DNA of 64,000 bases from Cytophagales bacterium (GCA_017303795.1 JAFLBR010000012.1:1-64000); one strand, 5' to 3'. Counted from the stretch's first letter, positions 18,802 through 28,370 are shown. Program-made: numbers and translations. Notes: generated by a model not told the origin, from the sequence alone.

Positions 18802-21366
18802 ATGAGCAAGATTACACTTTCATGTCTGTTTATGCTGGTTGGCTATGCCGCCACTGGGCAGGTGGGGATTGGAACCAATAACCCCAATCCAAAATCAGTT
18901 CTGGAATTAAGTTCACCCACAAACAATCAGGGCTTTTTAGTTCCAAGACTCACTACGGCACAACGCACTGCAATAGCACCAATAACTACCGATAAGGGTC
19001 TGTTGGTATTTGACACAAATATCAACAAGTTTCATTTCTGGAGTGGTACCGCATGGGTTGCCATTGAAGATGGTACCGGCACCGATAACCAAACGCTAAC
19101 CTTTACTCCCGCTACAGGGCTGTTAGCCATTAGTGGCGGAAACAATGTAACTATTACGGGTACCATACCCGGAGGTGCTGCCGGAGGTGATTTGACAGGA
19201 ACGTACCCTAATCCAACAATTACAAACAATGCAGTTACAACAGCTAAAATCGCTGATGGAACAATTACCAATGCCGATGTGAATACTTCGGCCGGAATTG
19301 TAGTAACGAAACTTGCATCCGGAACCAATGGTCAAGTTCTAACAACAGTTGGTACAACGCCTACCTGGAGTACCATTGCGTTAGGAACCTTAACCAGTAT
19401 TACAGCCGGAACAGGCTTAAGTGGTGGAACAATTACTACAACGGGTACAATAGGTCTTGCCAATACAACAGTTACTCCTGGTAACTACGGAGCAGCCACA
19501 CAGGTACCAACTTTTACGGTTGATGCACAAGGCCGGTTAACAGCAGCAGGAAACACTACCATTACAGGTGTTGCACCGGGAGGCGCGGCCGGAGGTGATC
19601 TAACCGGTACTTATCCTAACCCAACCGTAACAAACAATGCCATAACATCTGCAAAGATTGCCGATGCGACTATAGCAACAGCCGACCTTGCAGACGGATC
19701 CGTAAACGGTAACAAAATTCTAGATGGTACTATCGCTAATGCGGATATAAATGCAGCTGCCGGAATTACTGTAACAAAACTTGCGGCCGGAACCAATGGT
19801 CAGGTGCTGCTTACCAATGCCGGTGTGCCAACCTGGACAACACCAAGTTTTTCCCCCGCAGGTGCAGCAGGTGGCGATTTAACCGGAACCTATCCGAATC
19901 CAACGGTTGCTAACAATGTGGTTACATCTGCAAAGATTGCTGACGCAAGTATTTTGAATGCAGATATCAATGCCGCTGCTGGGATTGTTGTTACAAAGCT
20001 TGCCGCAGGAACCAATGGTCAGGTGTTGCTTACCAATGCAGGTGTGCCAACGTGGACATCACCAAGTTTTTCTCCTGCGGGTGCAGCAGGAGGCGATTTA
20101 ACCGGAACGTATCCAACACCATTGGTTGCCAACAATGCCATTACCTCGGCTAAAATTCTGGATGGCACTATAACCAGTGCAGATATTTTGGATGCCACCA
20201 TTGCAACAGCGGATATTGCTAACGTTGCAATTACGGATGCTAAGGTAGCCAATGTAGGTCCAGCTAAACTTTTGCAGAGCGGTGCGCTCCCCAATCAAAT
20301 CTTAAAATGGAATGGAAGTGCCTGGGCACCTGGGGCGGATGATAATTCAATATTTACACTACCTTATTCAGCAACGCTTGCCTCCGGTGGACCATTACTT
20401 TCACTCACTAACACAGGTGGAGGTTTTGGAGGTTTATTTGTGATTAACAATGCCTCAAGTAAAGATTATGCCGTTACGGCTTCATCCAATGGAAATCCTG
20501 GTGGAGCTGGATTGTTTGCATATTCCAACGATGCTGGAGGTGGTGTAGCAATTGAAGCAACTAATACAGGATTGGGCCGAACAATTAACGCCCGATCTAA
20601 TAATACCGCTGCAACGGAGTCAACTATTTATGGTGAGGCTGCCTCAACACAAGCTGCCCTCAGAGGAGTTGGTGCAGGTATTGGTACATGGGGTAGTGGT
20701 GGTATTGTCGGGCAATCAAATCCTGGGTTTGGAGTGGTTGGAAATTATGCTGGAACTGGAAACATTGGCTATGGTGTGTATGGATTTTCATCATCTGCTG
20801 AAGCGTTTGCAGGTGCATTTGCTGGTAGGGTAACTATATCAGGAGCAACTTCAATTGGAAGTAGTCTATCGGTTACTGGCGCACTCTCCAAAGGCTCTGG
20901 TACTTTCAAAATAGATCATCCGCTCGATCCCACTAACAAATTCTTGTATCACTCATTTGTAGAGTCTCCAGATATGAAAAACATTTATGACGGAGTAGTT
21001 GTATTAGATGGTTCTGGAGAAGCTACCGTTGAGTTGCCTTCATACTTTGAAGCTTTGAACAAAGACTTCAGATATCAATTAACATGCGTTGGAGGATTTG
21101 CTCAGGTTTATGTTGCCGATGAGGTTGCAGGAAACCGATTTCGCATTGCTGGCGGTAAGCCTGGCTTAAAGGTTTCGTGGCAGGTAACAGGTATAAGAAA
21201 AGATCCGTATGCTGAAAAGAACCGTGTACAGGTAGAAGTTGAAAAAACGGGTGACGAACGGGGCAAATATCTTTATCCCGCTGCATATGGTGCGCCAGAA
21301 TCAATGGGTACTGAAGCCATAAAACTTACACCTGAAATGGAAAAATTTTTGAAGAAACAAAAGTAG
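18802..21366 (+). CDS. Second secreted tail-fibre-like repeat protein, different C-terminus
   Basis: 854 residues, paralogous to the preceding gene over the N-terminal signal peptide (1-20, ending ATGQ), the VGIGTNNPNPKSVLEL segment and the GGAAGGDLTGTYPNPTV / AKIADxTI repeats (about 120-500). Two nearly identical blocks with NGQVLLTNAGVPTWT lie near 330-345 and 400-415. Instead of the S74 domain it ends, from about 710, in a conserved module beginning GTFKIDHPLDP and containing FVESPDMKNIYDG, VELPSYFEALNKDFRYQLT and GLKVSWQVTGIRKDPYA. I recognise this module from other bacterial fibre-like proteins but know no function. It starts 86 bases after its neighbour. No type IX sorting domain is visible. 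Confidence 0.85.
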   Translation: MSKITLSCLFMLVGYAATGQVGIGTNNPNPKSVLELSSPTNNQGFLVPRLTTAQRTAIAPITTDKGLLVFDTNINKFHFWSGTAWVAIEDGTGTDNQTLTFTPATGLLAISGGNNVTITGTIPGGAAGGDLTGTYPNPTITNNAVTTAKIADGTITNADVNTSAGIVVTKLASGTNGQVLTTVGTTPTWSTIALGTLTSITAGTGLSGGTITTTGTIGLANTTVTPGNYGAATQVPTFTVDAQGRLTAAGNTTITGVAPGGAAGGDLTGTYPNPTVTNNAITSAKIADATIATADLADGSVNGNKILDGTIANADINAAAGITVTKLAAGTNGQVLLTNAGVPTWTTPSFSPAGAAGGDLTGTYPNPTVANNVVTSAKIADASILNADINAAAGIVVTKLAAGTNGQVLLTNAGVPTWTSPSFSPAGAAGGDLTGTYPTPLVANNAITSAKILDGTITSADILDATIATADIANVAITDAKVANVGPAKLLQSGALPNQILKWNGSAWAPGADDNSIFTLPYSATLASGGPLLSLTNTGGGFGGLFVINNASSKDYAVTASSNGNPGGAGLFAYSNDAGGGVAIEATNTGLGRTINARSNNTAATESTIYGEAASTQAALRGVGAGIGTWGSGGIVGQSNPGFGVVGNYAGTGNIGYGVYGFSSSAEAFAGAFAGRVTISGATSIGSSLSVTGALSKGSGTFKIDHPLDPTNKFLYHSFVESPDMKNIYDGVVVLDGSGEATVELPSYFEALNKDFRYQLTCVGGFAQVYVADEVAGNRFRIAGGKPGLKVSWQVTGIRKDPYAEKNRVQVEVEKTGDERGKYLYPAAYGAPESMGTEAIKLTPEMEKFLKKQK

Positions 21367-21373
21367 ACCTTTT

Positions 21374-22510
21374 ATGAAATATACACTTTCGCTATTGTGT
21401 TTGATTATCTGTGTAACATTAACAGCACAAGACGTAACCATTAAAACAGGCACTACTATTACCATAACAACAGGTACCACCTTTGCCATTGGTAATGCCC
21501 TTACCAACGATGGCACGCTTGTTAACAATGGCTCCATCTTAATTGGTGGCCAGTGGGTGAACAATGGCACCTACACTCCAGGTTCAGGTGCTATTACATT
21601 CAATAGTACGGCCCCTGTTCAGGTAATTAATCACAATGCGCAGGCTTTTAATACGCTTACTATTTCGGGTGGTGGTGTAAAACAGTTTCTGGCCGATATT
21701 ATTATTAATGATGAGTTGGTACTTACAGATGGTATTCTGGAGTCATCGAACAATGCTAAAATAAATTTCGGTAGCACATCTACTTTTAGTGGCGGATCGG
21801 ATGCTGCGCACATCAAAGGTACCGTGCAACGCACAGGACAAGGTGATTTAATTTTCCCTATCGGTAATGGTGCAACTTATTTGCCGATAGAATTGATAAA
21901 TGCGGGTACTGGCACCACGGCCTCATTTACATTACATGATCTTTTACCAAGTGATGTGCTCACCGGTAATTCACTCTCCTCTCTTTCCGACCAACGCTAT
22001 TGGGAACTTAGTCTGCAAGGCGGAAGTCTTTCACAAAGCAAAATTAAACTTCCGTCAAAAGGTGAGGCTTTTTCAAATTTGGATGGTGTAGTAGTGGCTG
22101 GCAGTGCAACCGCATTAGGCCCTTATGCAAGTCTGGGAAATTCAGATTTTACAGGTACTCCGGCTTCCGGCTCAGTATTGAGCGAAGGTGCTCCCACAGT
22201 AGCGTTTTATACTTTGGCCAATAGCGATAACGCCATAACGGTTTATAATGCAGTATCGGTATCTGAAGATGGTAAGAATGATTATTTACAGATTCAGAAC
22301 ATTGAAAAATATCCCAATAGCACTGTAACTATTTTTAACCGCTGGGGCGATAGGGTATTTCAGATGAAAGGTTATATAAACGACAATCGCGATAAGGAAT
22401 TTAATGGCTTATCCGATGCGGGGAATGTTTTACCAGCGGGTACGTATTTCTATTCGATAAATCTGGGCGATGGCTCTGCAGTCACAACCGGTTACCTGCA
22501 TCTTAAATAA
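21374..22510 (+). CDS. Secreted protein with C-terminal CHU_C (type IX secretion) domain
   Basis: 378 residues. Signal peptide about 1-19 (ending LTAQ). Residues 20-280 are Thr/Asn/Gly-rich beta sheet with G-T-L-V-N-N-G-S type repeats. The last ~85 residues match the gliding motility-associated CHU_C domain: EDGKNDYLQIQNIEKYPNSTV, TIFNRWGDRVFQ and LPAGTYFYSINLGDG are characteristic. That domain directs export through the type IX system to the cell surface. It starts 7 bases after the second fibre-like gene, so the two are surely cotranscribed. Its stop overlaps the convergent E2 gene by 8 bp. Confidence 0.88.
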   Translation: MKYTLSLLCLIICVTLTAQDVTIKTGTTITITTGTTFAIGNALTNDGTLVNNGSILIGGQWVNNGTYTPGSGAITFNSTAPVQVINHNAQAFNTLTISGGGVKQFLADIIINDELVLTDGILESSNNAKINFGSTSTFSGGSDAAHIKGTVQRTGQGDLIFPIGNGATYLPIELINAGTGTTASFTLHDLLPSDVLTGNSLSSLSDQRYWELSLQGGSLSQSKIKLPSKGEAFSNLDGVVVAGSATALGPYASLGNSDFTGTPASGSVLSEGAPTVAFYTLANSDNAITVYNAVSVSEDGKNDYLQIQNIEKYPNSTVTIFNRWGDRVFQMKGYINDNRDKEFNGLSDAGNVLPAGTYFYSINLGDGSAVTTGYLHLK

Positions 22511-23771
22511 CGCGATTGATATCAAACTTTTCGAGGTAGTCGGCTACACGCCTTACAAAGCTGCCACCCAACGAACCATCCACCACGCGGTGATCGTACG
22601 AGTGCGATAAAAATACTTTGTGGCGGATGGCAATCGCATCTCCGTAAGGAGTTTCTACTACAGCTGGTTTTTTCTGAATAGCACCAACCGCCATAATACC
22701 TACCTGTGGTTGCATAATGATAGGCGTGCCCATTACATTTCCAAATGAACCAACGTTGGTAACGGTATAAGTTCCTCCGCTTAGTTCGTCTGGTTTCAAT
22801 TTGTTTTCGCGGGCTCTTTTGGCAAGATCGTTAACAGCCTTAGCCAAACCGGTAATGTTAAACTGATCGGCATTTTTAATAACAGGCACAATCAAGTTAC
22901 CCGATGGCAATGCTACCGCCATACCAATGTTGATGTCTTTCTTCTTTATGATCTTATCGCCATCCACCTGAATGTTGATCAGCGGAAAATCTTTAATCGC
23001 CTGAATGATGGCTTCGATAAATACGGGTGTAAACGTAAGTGAATCACCTTCGCGTTTTTGAAACTCATGTTTCATTTTATTGCGCCAGAACACAATGTTA
23101 GTCATGTCGGCTTCTACAAATGAAGTAACATGTGGCGAAATACGTTTGGAATCAACCATGCGCTCGGCAATCATCTTGCGCATGCGATCCATCTGAATAA
23201 TTTCATCGCCAACCGAAACAGATGCTGGAACTAACGGTGCACTTTGAGTTATGGAAATAGACTGCCCGAGTTTACGGTTTTGCAGATAGTCCATCAGGTC
23301 TTTCTTTGTAAGGCGACCTTCACTACCGGTACCCGGAATGGCTTCCAGTTCGGCCAATGCAATCTTTTCTTCTTTGGCGATATTCTTAACGAGTGGTGAG
23401 TAAAACCGGTTAGCTGATTTAAAATCGGTCACAACAGTATGCGAACCGTTGCTGGCAACAGCAGGCGCAACTTTTACTTCAGCTTTTGCTGCTAGTGCAG
23501 GAGTTTTTTCTTCGGTTGTTTCAACTGCTGTTTCGGTGGAGATAATGGCGATAGGTTTTCCCACCTGAACTACGGCACCTTTCTCGGCCAGAATTTCTTT
23601 TAAGATACCTCCATGTGTAGAAGGTACTTCGGTATCTACTTTATCGGTAGCAACTTCCAGCACCGATTCATCCTGTTCAATTTTATCTCCCGGTTTTTTT
23701 AGCCATGAAAGTATGGTTGCTTCCATTATGCTTTCACCCATTTTGGGCATGATCAGTTCTACCAGCGCCAT
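22503..23771 (-). CDS. Dihydrolipoamide acyltransferase (E2) of a 2-oxoacid dehydrogenase complex
   Basis: 422 residues with the three E2 modules in order. Lipoyl domain 1-79 with lipoylated Lys44 in ATDKVDTE; an Ala/Val/Lys-rich linker; peripheral subunit-binding domain about 123-163; catalytic acyltransferase domain about 195-422 with the active-site H394-R-V-V-D398-G motif. The family transfers acyl groups from the E1 intermediate to CoA. Sequence alone does not settle whether the substrate is pyruvate, 2-oxoglutarate or branched-chain 2-oxoacids; the single lipoyl domain and HRVVDGSLGG fit branched-chain or 2-oxoglutarate types better than pyruvate. No E1 or E3 gene is adjacent. Confidence 0.9.
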   Translation of the reverse strand: MALVELIMPKMGESIMEATILSWLKKPGDKIEQDESVLEVATDKVDTEVPSTHGGILKEILAEKGAVVQVGKPIAIISTETAVETTEEKTPALAAKAEVKVAPAVASNGSHTVVTDFKSANRFYSPLVKNIAKEEKIALAELEAIPGTGSEGRLTKKDLMDYLQNRKLGQSISITQSAPLVPASVSVGDEIIQMDRMRKMIAERMVDSKRISPHVTSFVEADMTNIVFWRNKMKHEFQKREGDSLTFTPVFIEAIIQAIKDFPLINIQVDGDKIIKKKDINIGMAVALPSGNLIVPVIKNADQFNITGLAKAVNDLAKRARENKLKPDELSGGTYTVTNVGSFGNVMGTPIIMQPQVGIMAVGAIQKKPAVVETPYGDAIAIRHKVFLSHSYDHRVVDGSLGGSFVRRVADYLEKFDINRVI

Positions 23772-23782
23772 AATTCAACCGT

Positions 23783-23947
23783 TTGTTTTGGTTGCGCAAG
23801 TTAACATTTTTAGCAGGATTGAAACAGACCGAAGTCGATTTGGAGGATGCGGTAATTAGCCCAATTACACTTGGCAGCAGGAATGTTTTGAGAATAAAAT
23901 ATGGATCGCAAGGAGAAATCCATACTTATCTACCAACAATAAAATAG
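23783..23947 (+). pseudogene. Possible remnant coding fragment in spacer
   Basis: The 188-base spacer between the E2 and cold-shock genes holds an open frame ending TAG at 23945-23947, whose last ~35 residues look protein-like (TEVDLEDAVISPITLGSR, then NVLRIKYGSQGEIHTYLP). There is no ATG; only TTG codons (23783, 23792) could start it and an in-frame stop lies at 23771-23773. It may be the tail of a deleted gene or chance. I do not recognise the family. Confidence 0.2.
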
Positions 23948-23959
23948 TCGGGGTTAATC

Positions 23960-24415
23960 TTATCTAAGCAACGATACTTTGCTTGCACTTAACCCTTTAG
24001 GGCCGCGCTCTACTTCAAATGTTACTTTATCGTTTTCTTTGATAGGCGATGAAAGCGCGTTCATGTGAACAAAAATACTTTCACCAGATTGCGAGTCTTT
24101 AATAAAACCAAAACCTTTTGAGGTATTGAAGAAAGCTACCGTACCGGTGCGGGCATCGCCAATAGGGTTTGCACTGCCGGTGTTTCTTGAGCCGATAACA
24201 ATGTCTTCAGCTTTAATAACAGATTTTTTGCGGGTTAAATCGGGGGGAGTGGAGGAGATGTTTCCATTCTCATCTACGTAGGCAAGCATATCTTCAAAAG
24301 ATTTACCGCTTGAATTTGCCTTGCGTTCTTCTTTGCGTTGTTCTTTTTCTTGTCTTTTTTGAAGTCTTTTCTTCTCTAATTCCTTTTTGTTAAAAGTTTC
24401 CTGTGGTCTGGCCAT
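23960..24415 (-). CDS. Cold-shock domain protein with charged N-terminal extension
   Basis: 151 residues, about twice a normal cold-shock protein. Residues about 88-151 form the CSD: GTVAFFNTSKGFGFI (RNP1-like), ESIFVHMNAL (RNP2-like) and KVTFEVERGPKGLSA. These aromatic-basic motifs bind single-stranded RNA or DNA. Residues 1-40 are extremely Lys/Glu/Arg-rich (KKRLQKRQEKEQRKEERK), likely an extended helix; residues 40-85 form a short acidic linker. The extended form is widespread in Bacteroidota. Expected role is RNA chaperone. Monocistronic. Confidence 0.88.
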   Translation of the reverse strand: MARPQETFNKKELEKKRLQKRQEKEQRKEERKANSSGKSFEDMLAYVDENGNISSTPPDLTRKKSVIKAEDIVIGSRNTGSANPIGDARTGTVAFFNTSKGFGFIKDSQSGESIFVHMNALSSPIKENDKVTFEVERGPKGLSASKVSLLR

Positions 24416-24573
24416 GGGTTTGTTTTAGTCTGACAATAATTTAATCCTTGCGGTTTGAGAAATAGATGGCATGACCATCGCTTCCTGAACTCCCGCCCAA
24501 AGGTAGCAAAAAAACTTCGGGCAATAATTATTTGGAAAATGAGACAATTATCAACCGTTCTTTGCGTAACCAA

Positions 24574-25818
24574 TCAGGGCAAACTCTGTCTTATCAAATT
24601 CAGCACCGCAGCACTGGCTAATTTTATATTCAACAGCCTGTCTTTTGTTAACTGAAGTTTTTTAGTCACCGTTTGGTGTTTGTCACTGTAGGCAATCCAC
24701 ACCGTGCCCACAGGTTTATCAGGTGTTGCACCACCGGGGCCAGCAATACCGCTGGTAGCCACACCAATATCAGTACTGAATTTAGCGCGCACAATGTTGG
24801 CCATTTCAATAATAGTAGGTTCGCTTACGGCTCCATACTTTTCAAGGATTTCGGGCTTAACCCCAAGTTGCCGCATTTTAATTTCGTAGGCATACGGAAT
24901 CATGGTGCCCAGAAAATATTCTGAACTGCCGGGCACGCTGGTAATTAAATGCGAGAGATAACCACCGGTACAGCTTTCTGCAATGGATAAAGTGAGTTTT
25001 CGAGCACGTAAGGTTTCGCCAATTACAACTTCAATGGGTGTTTCGCCATAGCCATAAATAAACTGGCCCACACGCTCTTTTAATTTCTCAATCAATTGAT
25101 TGGTTTCACTTTCAAGTTGTGATAGTGAACTTCCAAATCCTGTAAGGCGCAACTTCACTTCGCCCAGGCTGGGTAGGTAAGCCAGTTTAATGTGCTTGGG
25201 TAATGTATTTTCCCACTCCGCAATTTTTTCGGCCAGAAAAGATTCACCTATACCAATGGTGCGAATTACTTTATGATGAATAACCGGTAAAGCATATTTT
25301 TTAGCCAGCCGCGGAAGAACAAGATCCGTCATCATTTTTTTCATTTCGTGCGGCACACCGGGCATCGACATAAAAACTTTCTGGTCTTTATCGAACCACA
25401 TACCCGGTGCAGTGCCTAGTGCATTGGTAATTTTTATACAAGCTGTTGGTAAGGCTGCCTGTTGGCGATTAATCTCAGTTAATTCTCGCCCGCGACTTTT
25501 AAAAAATTCGGTTACTTCAGCCAATGCCTCATCGTTCATGGCAAGGCCGCAATTAAAATATCGGGCAAGGCAGGGCTTGGTCAGATCATCGCTGGTGGGG
25601 CCAAGGCCACCGGTAATCAGAATTACATCGGCTCTTTTTTCTGCCTCCGCGAAAGCGGTAAGCATTTCGCTCTCCACATCGCCCACGGTTGTCTTACGCA
25701 CTACTTTAATTCCAATCTTATCCAACTCCACACTCATCCATTGCGAATTGGTGTCCACAATTTGTCCGTAAAGAATTTCATCACCAATGGTAAGCAGTTC
25801 GGCTACTATTTTTTTCAC
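24574..25818 (-). CDS. cinA: CinA-like protein (competence/damage-inducible)
   Basis: 414 residues from the GTG at 25818, which gives the family N-terminus MKKIVAELLTIGDEILYGQ; a TTG at 25848 would add ten residues without family support. N-terminal MoCF domain (about 1-170) has GDEILYG, ITGGLGPTSDDLT and FMSMPGVPHEM. The C-terminal CinA/PncC domain (about 255-414) has AESCTGGYLSHLITSVPGSS and GIAGPGG. In characterised members these carry ADP-ribose pyrophosphatase and nicotinamide-nucleotide amidase activities, recycling pyridine nucleotides. Full two-domain length. Stand-alone gene. Confidence 0.93.
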   Translation of the reverse strand: MKKIVAELLTIGDEILYGQIVDTNSQWMSVELDKIGIKVVRKTTVGDVESEMLTAFAEAEKRADVILITGGLGPTSDDLTKPCLARYFNCGLAMNDEALAEVTEFFKSRGRELTEINRQQAALPTACIKITNALGTAPGMWFDKDQKVFMSMPGVPHEMKKMMTDLVLPRLAKKYALPVIHHKVIRTIGIGESFLAEKIAEWENTLPKHIKLAYLPSLGEVKLRLTGFGSSLSQLESETNQLIEKLKERVGQFIYGYGETPIEVVIGETLRARKLTLSIAESCTGGYLSHLITSVPGSSEYFLGTMIPYAYEIKMRQLGVKPEILEKYGAVSEPTIIEMANIVRAKFSTDIGVATSGIAGPGGATPDKPVGTVWIAYSDKHQTVTKKLQLTKDRLLNIKLASAAVLNLIRQSLP

Positions 25819-25987
25819 AGTTTTTCTGGTTAATAAAAAGAATGCCAAAATAAGTCTTTTCAGCGCATTCGTTGTTGGAATAACACAATCAATTTAGTTT
25901 GGTTTACCAACACATTCTTTTTTATACCTTCGTTATCATATTTTCAAACTACGAATTTAGAATTACGGATTTAAACAACCAGAATAG

Positions 25988-26707
25988 ATGAAAAACGTCC
26001 TGATTTCACTTGCCTTCCTGTTAACAGCCTGTACATCGGCTCAGATTAACCAGGCACTTTCGGATGCCAACAAAATGATGACCGGTGAAAAACCGCTTAC
26101 TACTGCTGAAGTAGGCGATGGATTGAAAGAGGCCTTGATAAAAGGTATCTCGAACGGCTCGGATCTTGCATCGCAATTAGATGGTTATTTTAAAAATCCT
26201 GAAATAAAAATTCCATTTCCACCTGATGTAAAGAAGGTGGAAGATAGACTGCGCCAGTTAGGTTTGGGTGGTGAAGTGGATAAGTTTGTAATGACTTTAA
26301 ATCGTGGAGCTGAAGAAGCAGCCAAGGAAGCAAAGCCTATTTTTATAGCTGCCATAAAACAAATGACCATTGAAGATGCCTGGGGAATTTTAAAGGGTAA
26401 TGAAAATGCAGCTACCCAATTCTTACAACGCACCACCACTGCACAACTCAAAGAAAAATTTGCACCTGTTGTGCAAAGTGCGTTGAACAAAGTAAATGCA
26501 ACTAAATATTACACAGATATTGTTACCCGATACAATAGCATACCCATGGTTCAAAAAGTAAATCCTGATTTGGATGACTATGCTACCGACATGGCTATTC
26601 AAGGATTGTTCACCATGATTGCGAAGGAAGAAAAAAATATAAGACAAGATCCTGTTGCCCGCACTACCGATTTATTGAAAAGGGTTTTTGGATCAGTAAA
26701 CAAATAA
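25988..26707 (+). CDS. DUF4197 domain lipoprotein
   Basis: 239 residues. SpII-type signal with LTAC, Cys15 likely lipidated. The remainder matches the DUF4197 family: GDGLKEALIKGISNG near 45-60, LGLGGEVDKFVMTLNRGAEEAA near 90-115, MTIEDAWGILKGNENAATQFLQ near 125-145, DLDDYATDMAIQGLF near 200. All-helical periplasmic protein; biochemical role unknown. It starts an apparent operon: paaN begins 4 bases after its stop. Confidence 0.88.
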   Translation: MKNVLISLAFLLTACTSAQINQALSDANKMMTGEKPLTTAEVGDGLKEALIKGISNGSDLASQLDGYFKNPEIKIPFPPDVKKVEDRLRQLGLGGEVDKFVMTLNRGAEEAAKEAKPIFIAAIKQMTIEDAWGILKGNENAATQFLQRTTTAQLKEKFAPVVQSALNKVNATKYYTDIVTRYNSIPMVQKVNPDLDDYATDMAIQGLFTMIAKEEKNIRQDPVARTTDLLKRVFGSVNK

Positions 26708-26711
26708 CTGT

Positions 26712-28370
26712 ATGACTTCACACAACACACTACTTACCCAGGCTATTGAAGCTTTGCACACGCGAAAATTTTTTGCAGCTTATCCGGAACACCCGGCACC
26801 ATCCGTTTACGGAGAAACAGCCGATGCTGAGGGACAAGCAAAGTTTAAGGAAACGTTAGGCAAACGTTTTACGGAACTAAAACAAACGGGAGAAAGCAGT
26901 TGGGCTGGTCAGGAAGAATCGCCTTACCTGCAACAACCTTTAAATGTTTCGTATCCGGTTTTTACAACTGATGCATTGATTTCAAAATCGAAAGCAGCTT
27001 TTCACCAATGGAGAAAAGTATCGAAAGAAGATCGCGCCAGCATTCTGATTGAATCGCTTGAGCGGATAAAGAAAAGATTTTTTGAAGTAGCGTATGCTAC
27101 CATGCATACAACAGGTCAAGGTTATATGATGGCGTTTCAGGCATCGGGTCCACATGCGGCCGATCGCGCACTCGAAGCCATTGCTGCTGGCTACGAAGAA
27201 CTTTCGCGTATACCAGGCGCAGCACTGTGGGATAAACCCATGGGCAAATTCAACATTCAATTAAATAAAGAATGGCGCGCTGTGCCTAAGGGTATTTCAG
27301 TGGTGATTGGTTGTTCTACTTTTCCTACGTGGAATTCCGTTACCGGGATTTACGGAAGTTTAATTACCGGTAATACGGTTATTGTAAAACCACATCCGGG
27401 TGCAATTCTGCCCATTGCTATTTTCGTGGCCGAAATTCAAAATGTATTGGCCGAGCATAAACTCAATACGGATGCCTGCCAACTTGCGGTTGATACATTC
27501 GATAAAATGATTACCAAAGAATTGGCTGAGCATGCCGATGTGAAACTGATTGACTTTACCGGGAACTCAGCATTTGGGAATTACCTGGAGGCATTGCCTG
27601 GAAAAATTGTGTTCACCGAAAAGACGGGTGTAAACTCTGTGATCCTTGATTCAGCAGAAGAAATTGATAAAGTGGCTGCTAACCTTGCGTTCTCGGTAAA
27701 TCTTTACAGTGGACAAATGTGTACGGCACCACAAAACTTTTTTATTCCCGAAGGTGGAATTAAAACTCCGGCTGGTGTAGTAACCTTCGATCAGTTTGCA
27801 GAAAAGTTTGTAGCCAACATCAACGGCTTGGTTGATAACCCTAAAGCGGGGCCATTTGTATTGGGTGCAGTACAAAATAAAAAAACCTGCGAGCGGGTGG
27901 AATCAGCGGTAAATCTTCCCGGCAAAGTTTGGTTGAAGTCGCGCACATTTGAGAACCCTATGTTTAAAGGTGCACGTGTGGCCACACCGGTGGTGGTGGA
28001 AGTAGATGCTTCTAAAAAAGAAGTATTCAGTAAAGAACTTTTTGGACCGATTGCCTTACTGATTAAAACCAAAAACACAGACCAATCCATTGCTTTAGCG
28101 CAAGAACTGGCCACTACACACGGTGCAATTTCCTGCGGAGCATATACAACCGATGCACAAGTGCGCGAAAAGATTGCTGATGAAATGGCGTTAGCAGCTA
28201 CGCCTGTATCGTTTAATCTTACCGGAGGAATTTACATGAACCAGAATGCTGCGTTTTCTGATTTTCATGTTACGGGTGGTAATCCATCGGGCAATGCATC
28301 ATTCACAAATCCGGAATATGTAACGAGGCGGTTTACATGGGTTGGGCATCGCGAGCCGGTGAAGGGCTAA
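26712..28370 (+). CDS. paaN: PaaN-type aldehyde dehydrogenase family protein
   Basis: 552 residues. Belongs to the PaaN group (ALDH superfamily) associated with phenylacetate degradation; the N-terminus with the AIEALHTRKFFAAYPEHP segment and the HTTGQGYMMAFQASGPHA segment are typical. Cofactor/active-site motifs: VIVKPHPGA (~230), FTGNSAFG (~285) and the nucleophile Cys337 in SGQMCTAPQNF. It is the ALDH-only form and lacks the C-terminal MaoC hydratase domain of PaaZ. No other paa gene is in this window, so its link to phenylacetate is by family only. It follows the DUF4197 gene by 4 bases. Confidence 0.85.
   Translation: MTSHNTLLTQAIEALHTRKFFAAYPEHPAPSVYGETADAEGQAKFKETLGKRFTELKQTGESSWAGQEESPYLQQPLNVSYPVFTTDALISKSKAAFHQWRKVSKEDRASILIESLERIKKRFFEVAYATMHTTGQGYMMAFQASGPHAADRALEAIAAGYEELSRIPGAALWDKPMGKFNIQLNKEWRAVPKGISVVIGCSTFPTWNSVTGIYGSLITGNTVIVKPHPGAILPIAIFVAEIQNVLAEHKLNTDACQLAVDTFDKMITKELAEHADVKLIDFTGNSAFGNYLEALPGKIVFTEKTGVNSVILDSAEEIDKVAANLAFSVNLYSGQMCTAPQNFFIPEGGIKTPAGVVTFDQFAEKFVANINGLVDNPKAGPFVLGAVQNKKTCERVESAVNLPGKVWLKSRTFENPMFKGARVATPVVVEVDASKKEVFSKELFGPIALLIKTKNTDQSIALAQELATTHGAISCGAYTTDAQVREKIADEMALAATPVSFNLTGGIYMNQNAAFSDFHVTGGNPSGNASFTNPEYVTRRFTWVGHREPVKG

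Noticed and set aside
15641..21366. Internal DNA repeats considered as a CRISPR or satellite
   Set aside because: They are in-frame protein repeats (GGDLTGTYPNP units) with variable spacing and no spacers of constant length.
15641..22510. Prophage tail-fibre region
   Set aside because: Signal peptides are present, a type IX sorting domain protein is adjacent and no phage structural, lysis or integrase gene is nearby.
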